From Alitta virens (taxonomy: Eukaryota > Annelida > Polychaeta > Phyllodocida > Nereididae), in the NCBI GenBank assembly GCA_932294295.1, contig OW028583.1:3359501-3423500 (forward strand): a DNA stretch of 64,000 nucleotides, read 5' to 3'. Each line of letters begins with the position of its first letter. Positions within the stretch are counted from its first letter, which is position 1. Made by a program: the position numbers and the translations under genes. The notes under the pieces were generated by a model. It saw nothing but the letters and a program-made list of their open reading frames with translations, did not search any database and was not told the DNA's origin. Positions 1 through 12,500 of the stretch are shown here, piece by piece.

Positions 1-116
1 GAATTTTTTTAAGCCATGAGAAGTTTTGACGTATGCTAAGAACAAAAATCGTGATGATATTTGTTACTACGAAAGCTGTAACTCCTACGGCTAATTTGTC
101 CTTTAATGTTTGCGGT

Positions 117-398
117 AGTTGAATTAATCAAATTTCCAAAGATTAGTTGAATTTATCAAATTTCCAAAGATTAGTTGAATTTATCAAATTTCCAAAGATT
201 AGTTGAATTTATCAAATTTCCAAAGATTAGTTGAATTTATCAAATTTCCAAAGATTAGTTGAATTTATCAAATTTCCAAAGATTAGTTGAATTTATCAAA
301 TTTCCAAAGATAAGTTGAATTTATCAAATTTCCAAAGATTAGTTGAATTAATCAAATTTCCGAAAATAAGTTGAATTTATCAAATTTCCAAAGATTAG
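117..398. repeat. 28-bp tandem repeat, about 10 copies
   Basis: The unit is about 28 bp and begins AGTTGAATTTATCAAATTTC. About ten head-to-tail copies differ by single bases (for example TTAATC for TTTATC). It lies just downstream of the last visible exon of the L1-type gene, so probably in an intron of that gene. Confidence 0.95.
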
Positions 399-557
399 TT
401 CTCAGTTTTCTATAAATATGCTTATCAAGCTAGCGATTAATCCGGCCCTGATCCTCCTGACTTTCGCAGTATTTTATCACTATTTATCTGCAATTAATGA
501 GACTTGCATAATATTCGTCATTGCCAACAATCAAATCACGGTCATTTTAGCGCTTAC

Positions 558-3500
558 CTGTGGTGTTCATGGAAATCCATGTCTTTCAATTCCTTTTCGG
601 GATCATTTCCGTTAGCTCTTTCTTTTTCATCAACTGAAATAAAAAATAAAGTTATTTTAAAATTTGAGGAATAGACACTATAGTAATTCACAGTATCTGC
701 AATAATTATTGGCAAATGGTTAACCAGGCACCGAATCCATTTGAGATTATATACAGTCTAAATATATATACAGTGTATTTTTTTGGAATTAACACATGCT
801 TATTAACTGAACTGAATATTCACATGTAATACTTGACATTGGACATTCCTCATAACATACAAAGACCCTTCTAAATACAAATGCATATTTTTTGTGCACT
901 CCTTTTCTTGGCAAACTCATATATTTCCAATAATAATTCTGATCTCGGCAGACTAAGTCAGTGCCTCTTTCTGAAGCTGATTGGTGACGTCACAAGTGCA
1001 GCTTGATTGTGATGTAACTATGGACCATTGTGACGTCACAATTACATGCCAAAAGCCACACAAGAAACAATGATGGCAGTGGCTAATAATCTTCTCTGAA
1101 AATACATTGACACCTTCATTGTGTGGTACAGAAAAGAGCTCTTCATCAAGAATATGGATAAACCCTCTGGTCAAAGGTTACTGATAGCGTCAGTGATGAA
1201 AATGATGCCACACACCAGGTCAGTTTAAAGTTACCTGTTCAAACCTTATTACACAATGAAATGAATTACCCGGCAAGTCGTACTACTGTTTCTGTTAAGC
1301 TTAAATTGTGATTATTTTCCTACTTATCCACTCATCTATAATTTCAAATATTGAATGAGGAGCAAGAATTTCAAAATCGTGAACCTTTCTCATTTGCATG
1401 ACGGGAAGACATTAAATTTTCCCCAAATTTCCAAAACTCACCAGGATAAGCTTCGCCTCTGTTTCTTCGTAAATAACAGCAACAACATATGCAGAGAAGA
1501 ATTAGGAGGATTAATAAGAGGATTAATAATAATATCCACCACACATCAGCAAATGTTGTGCCTGAAACGAAACAAAAGAAAATATTAAACTTGACTTGGT
1601 AACACGGAATAATCCTGACGTTTTTAGTATACTGGGAAAATGCGGACCAAAACTTATGACCATATTTAGCAAGTCTCGTTGCCAGGCCTACGACGTTATA
1701 ATGTTTGAATTCAATGGATGACGTCACACACTAATGACGGCGGGGATCGTTTACAAGGCAAGAAAGTTGTTCGTTTTCTTTTTATCGAGGGCTGCCGCCC
1801 CCAGACCCTCTTATTGTTTGGGAGGAAAAATTTGACAAGAGATAGTGATTATTTTCATGTTTCATGGATGCCAAATATGGGCATAAATTTGGGTCCGTTA
1901 TACTGCACTAAACCCGTATACTGGATTAATAGACAAAACAGCCTTATCAAAACTGAATCAAGATATTTTCAATCCAAATCAGAGGTCAAAATTTGCCTAG
2001 AATATTATGTTTGTGAGTTGTGCATAATTTCAAAAATCCTAGATAACCTTACCTCTAGGCTTAATGCCCTTTATGACCAATTTAAACATGGCCTTTGCAC
2101 TGCTATATTGGGTGTATGCACGGCATTCGAATTCTCCAACATAGTCTCTTCGCTCCTCGTCATCCATGTCAGTCAAGTTCACGTACAAGTACTGCTCATC
2201 ATTCGGTATTCTGAATGGACCGGTCAAATCATATAGCCTTTCCTGGAACAAAAATACAAACAGATTACAGTCAAATCCGCCCCAATATTACTTATTTATA
2301 TTCTGTTCCACCCAACACTGATACCCGTGTTTCAGTGGCAGGGTTGGAAAAAAGCATGAGATTTCTTACTTTAAAATCGGATTTTGTAATTTATCAAAAT
2401 CGGATTTTTTTAAATTAAATCAGACTGTTTTTAATTAAATCGGATTTTTTTTAATTAACAATTTTTTTTATAATTAAAATCGGATTTTTTCAAATAAAGC
2501 AATTAGGCCTATAAGTACTGTATAGCATCAGCCAATTGTAACCATTTTTCCAGCATTCATTCGTAAACTTACTAAATTGTGCTCTAAAAATGAACAGAAC
2601 TTTGAGTTATGGAAAAATTTGGGTTTTTCAAACAATCAACTTAAAGGAATCATGTTGTATAAAAAAAAAATAGCTTTGATTGTAAAATATCAAGTTTTCA
2701 ATCGAATAAACTTGTTTTATCAACAACAAAAAATCAAAATTGTAGATTTAAATCACAATTTTAGATCAATGATTTAATTTGCTTGATTTAAATCTGGCAA
2801 CCCTGTTCAGTTGTGCTTATACCTAGTTCGTCAGGTTGTGCCGTGACTTTTGTGACGTTATAATCAGGGAGAGGTTAGCAGCATAATGTAGCCCTTCAAG
2901 TTGCTGAGTAATAGAGAACTTTCACATCGGTAACACCACAAGATTTCTCTCCAGTGGAGGAGGCAAAATTTGGTCACACCGAGGAGCGACAGTGTAATGT
3001 ACGTCACCAATGCACAATACTAGATGACGTCATCAATAATTAGCCTGTTGTGATGTCATTAATTGTAACCAGACAACATGTCACCACATGAGCTCACAGA
3101 TTAAAACAAATCACGCACTCTCGTAAGTAGGACGCTCTATGCATGCCGGGGGGAGTAGGCGGATTGTTTAAGGTCTAAATGATGTCACGAACAGAGAACA
3201 ACCTGCAACTATTGAGTGACATCACAATGGCATACTATGACGTCTTTGGACATCGATCCTACGTTCAGCTTAATCAGCTTTTGTTGACGTTGTAAATTGG
3301 TGATAATTTGCTTTATTAGCCCACTAATAGTCACTAGGACACTGAAATCACTTGGAAATTATATATTTTAACTATTTTAACTGTCAAATTGAAGTTTGTG
3401 CCAACTACTCCCAGAATGCACGTTTACAATGTGAAGTATAGGAAGTGGTGCTTCTTGGTAATCTTCTTTGATGTGCTCCTCATACCGGTGGCTCTGCCTG

Positions 3501-6500
3501 TGAAGCTATTACATCAACGTACACAGGAAAGTCCTTTATTGATGCAAACAGTGGGCCTTATTGTGTAGGCCAAGACTGAGGGGAGGGGTGTCACTATGCC
3601 GCTAGTACTAATCTATCAATCTCTTATCATTTAGACTGCACTCACATTGTTATGCCACCATCCCTGCTTCATTTGGTCTTGCGTAAGTGGATCGGTTCTT
3701 GCTTTGCAGGTGAAGTTTGTTTCTAGAGGCTCGCCAGTCGAAGGGTCCAGCTCAATTAGTCTCTCACTTGTTTCATAAATTGTTGTTGCCTCTGAAAATA
3801 TGGCGGCAAAGAAGATGTCTATTAGATGTCTATTATATGAATTATAATTTTCATGACATCACCTTGCAAACTTTATGGTTGGTATATCGAATATAAAAAT
3901 ATATTTTCTGGTGACATTCAGTTTATGAAATTATGTAGGCCAATATAAAAATCTGCAATTAGATAAAAACTGTCCAAAAGTAAGTCTGTTTTGTATACAA
4001 ATTGTGAGCATTCCGTTAGTTTCATAAAATACGGTCGACTCTAGCTGTCTATAGCGACCTATACCTGGCTGTTATCTAAACATGCTAAAGCCAGCTGCTT
4101 CTGTCCACTTCTATAGCTAATAATCTGCTTACATCTATCACGAGATATATATACACATATTGGTAAATGTAAGTAATTAATCTAATATATCATAAAATAT
4201 GTACTTTTAGATTTGGTTTTGAGTAGCCAGCCATGACTGGTTTGTCTAGTTTCAATTTGACGGGCCGTTTTTAATGAAACTAACTGTACATCTAATTAAT
4301 TAAAGATTTTTTTATTTTTCACTTACGAATAACATTGAGATAAGCCGACGCTGACGCTTCACCATGTTTATTGCTGATTTTGCACATGAAGACTTGGAGA
4401 TCTGACCTCTTGTTCGCTTCTTCGCAGTTCTTGCAGATGTCCCTCATGTTTAATTCCGTCCGATCTTTAGATATTACGAGTTTGCTGCTACCGGGATCCG
4501 CAGCTGTAAGAGAAAAGAGAAATACTGGTGAGTAAATCAATCACATAAAAGCCTAGGGCTGTTCAATTTAACAAAGAGGAGAGGGGTGGACTAAACATTT
4601 TCCGAGCCCCACCCCTCAGCCCCCCTTATTTTAACATTAAGATATTAAGAAAATACTGGTAAACCAACCCCTCTCCCCTCTCTTTTTCCCTTCTAGAGAA
4701 CCCCCCCCGCTCTTTCTCGCTTTTTCAAAAACCTTCCTGTTCACCCCTTCTTTTTTTAATTAAACAGCCCTTACTTTAACTGCAGCATGTAGATTGTAGA
4801 TTGTGATTGTTAACTAAAAATAATTTCATATTTTAATATTATTTGACTATTCCAATACAAAAAGAGAGTTGTAAACTTCATTTTTCTGAAGATGAAACTT
4901 GTTGAGCATGGGAGGATATCCCACATGGTCCTCTTGACCAATACGTCTTTTTAAAGGACACATTTTTATTAGCATATATTGGGCTTTGACAGATTGGCTA
5001 CATAATATTGTGGCAAAAATTTTCAGAATTACAGATGTCAGACTTGATATAAATCTTGTCCTTTCATGCGCTCTCAGCCGGTTTTATAATTAGAACTTGC
5101 TAGATGATTCCTGTATTTCGATGAAAAACTTACGGTCAATAAGAACGCCATTGCTGTACCATTCGATCGTGGCTTCTGGTTTAGCATCCGCTACGCATTT
5201 AAATGTTACACTCTCCCCCTCTGTTCCGTTGACATTCTGAGGAGCAGTGATGAAGGTTGGAATTGCTGAAATTAGAAATTGCATTATGTCAGTATTGTTA
5301 TGAAATGAGGTGAAACTTTGTAATATTGTTGTCAAATGGTAAGCAAAAACTCTAGATTCTTTGTCATGGCAATAAATTAAATGCTGGCTTCTGCGCTTTA
5401 GGAAAAAAGTGCAGTATGGCGAACCCAAATTTATGACCATATTTAGCGAGCATCATATGACGTCAAATGCCTGACTTCAATGAATGACGTCACAAACAAA
5501 GAGCGGTGGTTTTCAATTTTTGCGGCAAGAACGATGTTTATATTTTACATTTTATGGACACCAAATATGGTCATAAATTTGGATCCTCTATACTGTACTA
5601 AACCCACGCTGTTAAATAAATGATTTTAACACTAACTTTAAAGAAATTCTAAGCACTAAATATACAACAATAAAGTAGCAGACTTAATTTTCTTTGACTA
5701 CTTCATTATACTGCTCCTCATACATCCTAAGACATTACAATTATGAGCGTCATACAGCAACAAGTTTAACCATTTCTGAAACTGGCGATATCGAATTCAT
5801 CGATTATTATTAGGATAACATAGTTTGATGGATTGATGTTTTGTTTATTTATTTCTAGGCCCTACAATAAGAAATAAAGTAATAGATTTAATACATAAGA
5901 ACATTAATGGTTTGTTAAAGATGCTGATCGAAGGAATATATTCCATTAGGCATATTTATTAATTCGTTTCATTGTTTGGTTTTTTTTACTGCTCTGAAGA
6001 AAAGTTCCGGTTGCACTTGGTTGGGACCTGTCAGTTACCAAGTCGGAGTATTGTATTTAGGAGGGAGATAAATAACATTTTTGTTAAATCCTGATGTTGA
6101 AGGAAATTATATTCCATAAGGCATATTTATTAATTTGCTTGCTTGTTTTGATTTGTTTTACTGCTCTTAAGAAGAGTTCTGTTTGCACTTATTTGGAACC
6201 TGTTAGTTGCCAAGTCGGAGTATTTAGGAGGAATATAAGTATATATCTCTCTAAGAACAATAAAACATAGGCTGAGCTGCAGCGAAACCCTCAGCGAATC
6301 CCTCATAGCACACAGGCATCATTAATATAGTTTAATGTTCATCCAACAGGCAGAAGACAGCAGAACTCCCAATACTACTGCACTTACCCTAACAAAATTT
6401 CATACAGTAATACTCTACTCTTCTAACTTTGTTCGCTGAGGGTTAAAAATGGTATTTTGTTGAAGTATAAGTACACTTACATTCAATTTTGAGTTTGAAT

Positions 6501-9500
6501 CTGGCTTCTCCATTACCCTCCGCATTTTCTCCCAGGCACTTGTAAGTTGCCGAGTCTGAGTATTCTAAGTAGCGGATGAAACATTCTGTCTTGTGTTCTT
6601 GAGTGCAATCGATCCGAGACTGTGGTGGAGGGTTGGATGGCAGGATCCATGACACCTTTGGAGTAGGACTGAAATATAAATACAATAAGTTAAGTGGATG
6701 GGTGGGTGGATCAGGGCTTTATATTCTGTATTTCTGCACCGGATGGGGCTAAGTAGGACAGGCAGGAACCATGAAAATGAGGTAATGGATGAAACCACCA
6801 CCCAACTTAGGCTCGACCATGAATTGAGCCCGGGACCCTGTGGTTGGACGCGCACTACCACAATAAGTTAAGTAACCAGGTGGTCTACTGTTCAAGGCAT
6901 CAACCAATACCACATTGGCAAGGTCTGCTGAAGGTCCGGGGTTCGATCCCCAGTCCGGGCACTCTTCATGAGCTACATCTCAGCTGGATGTTAATCGCAT
7001 GAGATGTTAAATTGGAGGTGCCTTGTATTTGTGCTTATGCTGAGGCAAGTAAAATACCCCACTCATATAAGCTGACTGAGCTTCAGACCCAATATTCAGA
7101 CATAACACCTTAACAAGATTTAGTATGGTCTAATGCAGCCAAGCAGGCAATGCCCTCATTTGCATCCAAATACGCGGAATGACGGCCACGCAGCAGTCTT
7201 TGCATTTTTTCGTAGGATTATATGTGCACGCGGTTTTACAGCCTTCCTACCGACCTGAATCTCTTCTAAACTGACAAATAATGTGTGCACACACTATTAA
7301 TATCCTTGACACGCTGTTATTTGTACACAATCATCCTTTTCATGCAAATGAATCTGCAATTTCTGCAAAAACCCATCTGGATGTCGTTTGGATGAGAAGC
7401 TAAATCGGCGGTCCCTTGTACTCAGTGTCTATGCTGATGCAAGTAAAAGACCCCATCCCTTAGAGGGCTGCACTTTCAACATCTACCTATCTTTCAACAT
7501 GAACCACACGACTTATTATCGAAACGGTTTCATAAACTGCAACAGAACACGGTTTCATTTATCAAAAGTTTAGCATCACAGCGTCAAAGAATGTATAGTT
7601 TTCGGTGTGATTAAATTTGATATGGAGTCAAGCAGTCTATTTTCATCTATTTAATTTTAGTGCATGAAACAGACCAGTCACCAATGTGTCATGTTAAAAA
7701 AGTGAACTTGCAATTTTTGTCACATCTGATGGCTGTCTGATGTTTAATGATGACCCATATCATTATATATGATTGAGTATTATTACATAAGTGTGTCAGG
7801 GTGCATTGGGTCTGCTTTGATTGTAAATTTACAGAGGGAAAACTGGTTTTGATAGAGGATTAAAACAAGGCCAAGCTGTTAACAGCTACAGCTGGAACAG
7901 TATAACCAATATGATCTATAGCTTTTTGTATACTGTTTGTGTAAATAATGTCTCAGGTAGACCCCCCAACAGAGAAATGCATTTGGTCAAAATCAACCCA
8001 TGGTCCCTGCAATACTCTCTTAGATTTATTTTATATTTTGCACACTTAAAACACCATCCTATGAGATGATTGTATGCAAAATTTGAAATGACTACCACTA
8101 AAATTTCAATAAGTTATGATCCTTTGAAATTTGTTTAAGTGTACAAAATATAAAATAAATCTGTCAGGTAAGGCAGGACACTCCTTGAAATTTGGTTGAT
8201 TTGACAAGGAATGACCCATTTTAAAATGAGTTTATAAAAACAAAACCGCCGCCTCATAACTGAGCCATTTCATATGAAATAAAAAATTACAAGGCATCTG
8301 TCATTCTCTGGCAAATATACTGGTCATGAAGTAATACTTGAGTTTTGAATGATGCGTGTTCCACGAAGTGTACATGAGTTCAGCAAATACTGCAATTCTG
8401 TTTGTACCATGAATACCTGTATTTTGAATGTTGTGCAATCAACATGTACTTGGATTTGGCAAATATTGTGATTTTATCTGTCTGTCTATACCAGGAAATG
8501 TACATGGACTTAGCAGCTGGGTGGCCTATTGGTTAAGGTATCCGCAAACTCCACATCGACCAGCTTTGCTGAAGGTCCCGGGACCCGGATTCGATCCCAG
8601 GCCCCAGGCACTCTTCGTGAGCTACATCCCAGCTGGATGTCGATCACATGAGACGTTAAATTGGAGGTGCTTTGTACTCGGTGTCTATGCTGAGGCAAGT
8701 AAAATACCTCACCCATGGGATAAACATGTAACATGGTGTGGACTCCCAAGCCTTATCATCCCAACATTACATCTGCCTCAGCTGGTCATATAAGCTGACT
8801 AAGCTTCAGACCCAGTAGCATTGAGACATTAGACATAAGACATTACAATATAGCACGATTCTGTCTCAGGCTGTCTGTCCGTCTATACCTTGAAGTAATA
8901 CGGATTTGGAAAATATTTTAATTCTGCCTGTATGTGTATATCATGAAGTAATACCTGTATTTGAATGTGGTACATTGTACTTTTCATGGTATGGTAGGAA
9001 GGTGACTGGTATGTCTATAGCATGCAGTATTACATCTTTAGCACCTAATACAGCTGTAGTCACGTATACCATGTAGTCAATGAAAACTGATTGACGAATG
9101 CACTTACTATCCTCCGTAGAAGCACTTTAATGTTACGTTTCTCCCTTTGATTCCAAGAACCTCATAATCTTCCTGTGAAGGCGTCAGTAATAGTGGCGGT
9201 TTGTTCGAAACTGAAAAAATGACAAAAATATTAATATCTCAGAAAGTTTGTGAGTACATTATGAGTAAAGTTTAAGGATGTAGTTAAACTTGGACCACAG
9301 TCATGTACCAAGATTTTAAACAAACCATGAACTAACACAAGCACATTGTCAAAAGATATTAAAAAAGTAGCATGAAGGTGTTATGGAATTTGTGCGAGTC
9401 CTCGGGGGGGGGGGGGGGCATCTCAGTAGCGATATATCAAATATCTTAGAGATGTTCCCCCCATATTACATGTATCATCTTTCACTTCATTCTTATTTCA

Positions 9501-12500
9501 TATATGTTACATTGTATCAATGATTGATGTGTAATATGAAATAAATATGTTCTGAGTTCTGAACTGAAATGCGGTCTTTGTTATAGTGTGTTCTATTGTA
9601 TGACTACTTAAAGTATAATCCAAAATAAATGACCACTTGATTTTCGGTCTTATTTTTACATATATGTGATTGAGAAGCATAAAATGTAAAATACAACTAA
9701 ATGTAAATGTTGTCAAAATGAAAAATCCCAACTTTCTAACGCCCACACTTGAGTCTTGTGGGAGAGTATACTTATTCCTATACACTCAGGCGACATTGAA
9801 ATTCGCCAAGACATTGAAATTTGCCAAGACATTGAAATTTGCCAAGACATTGAAATTCGCCACTTGCAATAAACTGCAACAAAAACGTATTAGATGGCTG
9901 CCACAGTGTTAGAAGACTGTGAATGATATCAACAATTAGTTTTGTATCAAATCAGCAATGATTTAGGGGGGTGTTGAATCTCGATGTCGTGGCGAAGTTC
10001 AATGTCGCCGAGTGTATGCAGAGGTAAATATTTGTGGCCCCTTGATAGCGAGCGGCCTTTGGCCTTAAAGGGGTCTCCTCAGCAATGTGAAATCAATAGT
10101 TAATAAGTAAACCTGTTTGTTTTTTTTTATTATTATTACAGAATGTTTCTTTGTATTTTGGACATGTATTCATTGTATAAATATATATGTTTATTTTATT
10201 TTATGCTGTCAATAAATCAATTCTGAATTCTGAGTTCTGATAGATACTGATTTGACATCTGTTCTGTTATTATGAAATTATGGCCAATTAAATGAAATCC
10301 AAACTTGAACTTGGCATGCTATAAAATTAAACAGTGTTAATAATTGCACACAACTATAAGAGTATGTGTAATATTTATTCATCGACATTTATTCTGCTGC
10401 ACTTTGAACATAATCATGTCCAATTTGGTATGTCCAGAGTACAAACAACATATGTCTAAATGTAAATTTAAATCAATCAAAGCCACATCAACAGCTGTTG
10501 TGTTATTTAATTGAAGTGTAAAATTATAGTTATATCTAGACCTTTGTATACATGTACTATAAACTATAATACTACAAATGTGCTAATAAGTCAATATTGT
10601 ACCAAAATGTGACGTCTAATTTTACTTTTAAAAGTATGGCCCCGTAGTAGAAGATGGACTACATATGGAGAGCGCATAAAGAACAGTCCCAGCTCAGCTC
10701 ATAACCCAGGAAATAATCCATGAGCAAGCTCACTGGATAGACATGAAATAATATCTAAACAGCAATTCTGGCTCGGCAAATAGCCAACAAAATACATTCC
10801 ACGAGCTCATTGGATAGATATGTATCGAAACAAGAATTCCGGCTCAGCCTTTAGCCAATGAAATACAATGCTTACTAGATAGACATGTGCCAAAATAACA
10901 ATTCTGGCCATGCAAATAACCAAAAGAATAAAATCAATGAACTGGCTCACAGGATAGACAATAGACATGTTTTTAAACAACAATTCCCAGGTTGGTAAAT
11001 AGCCAATGAAAGGCAATCCACGAGCCCACTCACTGGATAGACATGTACCTAATAACAATTCCAGTTCAACAAACAGCCAATGAAATACAACCCACGAACC
11101 CAGCTCAATGGATAGACATGTATCTAACAACAATTCCACTTCAGCAAATAGCCAATGAAATACAATCCATGAACCGAGCTCAATGGATAGACATGTATCT
11201 AACAACCATTCCAGTTCAGCAAATAGCCAATGAGAGGCAATCCACGAACCCAGCTCAGTGGATAGACATGCACCTAACAACAATTCCTGTTCAGCAAATA
11301 GCCACTCCAAACTCCTAATTAGACATCTTACCTGGTGCTTCAATGGCACTTATAATGTACGGAGAACCTCCTCTAGTGATGTCATCTATCGCATTGTACA
11401 CATCCATCTTGTAAATTCTACCATCTTGGGCATCTTCTTGCTTGATGTTGGCGAAATAAAGCTTACCTGTGAATAAATAAACAAATACTATATGAATAAG
11501 AATTAAGTGAATAAGGGACTCATCAGCCTAATTAAGTATTGTATCCAAATAAACATCATTAATTTGATAGGAATTAGAGTTGGACTAACCAATGAGGCCC
11601 ATTTTTCATTTAGCATTCAGTTTCTCGTTAGATATTATCTTATAGGTATATTTGAGCAGAATTTTCACAGCATGCCATCACCATCCATATGAAAGTACTA
11701 TTGGTAATTACAATTATTGTATGTTATTCAACATCTGCTCCCAGTGGGAGTCAGCCTGCCATTCATGCTGTTTTCAAAGATACATAAGACAATATTTTTT
11801 TTAAATGGCTAATAAATGAATCCTGAACATCGTTATTGGTACGGGCCAAATATACTGCATCGCACATTAAAGCTGCACTGTCTGTCAAATTGCGATTTTG
11901 TAAGACTCAAATAGTTTATAAATAACCTTTATTAATCAAGGCACACTAAATTTGTGTGATCAATGATTTCATCAGACATTAATTACTAAAAAAAAAATTA
12001 TACATTGAGAGAAAATCCAGATCAAAACATTGGAAACACAATGGAAATGACATCATCACCATTGTTCAGTATTGTGACGTCATCACTGGGTTTGTTTACA
12101 TATTGAGTTTTTGATGGCATGAAAAACTAATATTTATATTATTTATTGTAAATTAAAACTGAATTATTGACCAAAAATGGGCATAATGGTAAAATATATC
12201 ATGAAACAAGAAGACAGTATTGATTTATATAATTACTTTTATGTGCAAATTTGACAGACAGTGCACCTTTAAGGCCACCATATTGTGTCTGCCATGTAAA
12301 GTCTAGATTCTGTTTTAATTTTATCCATATACTGGTTCAATTGAAAGTTTAGTAATTCAACCGAATCCACATACCATTTGCAGAATTCAAAGCAATTCGA
12401 GGGGTGGTGATCAAAGGTTTTGGGTCGATATTCTCTGCTGCATTTGTCACTGTTTTCCATCTATATGTAGGTTCTGGAAAACTGGTGATTTTTTCGTATG

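Noticed and set aside
1371..1727. 118-codon frame starting MTSSIEFKHY as a separate membrane protein
   Set aside because: Only the part 1442-1561 is coding, as the transmembrane exon of the L1-like gene; the rest is intron and MITE.
8514..8600. Possible tRNA gene at the start of SINE family B
   Set aside because: Box A and B are present but arms do not pair well; it is the head of a dispersed SINE.
10807..11349. 180-codon open frame on the minus strand through the 75-bp repeats
   Set aside because: The frame is open because the unit is 25 codons; its repetitive protein has no family features and overlaps an in-phase Ig2 exon boundary.
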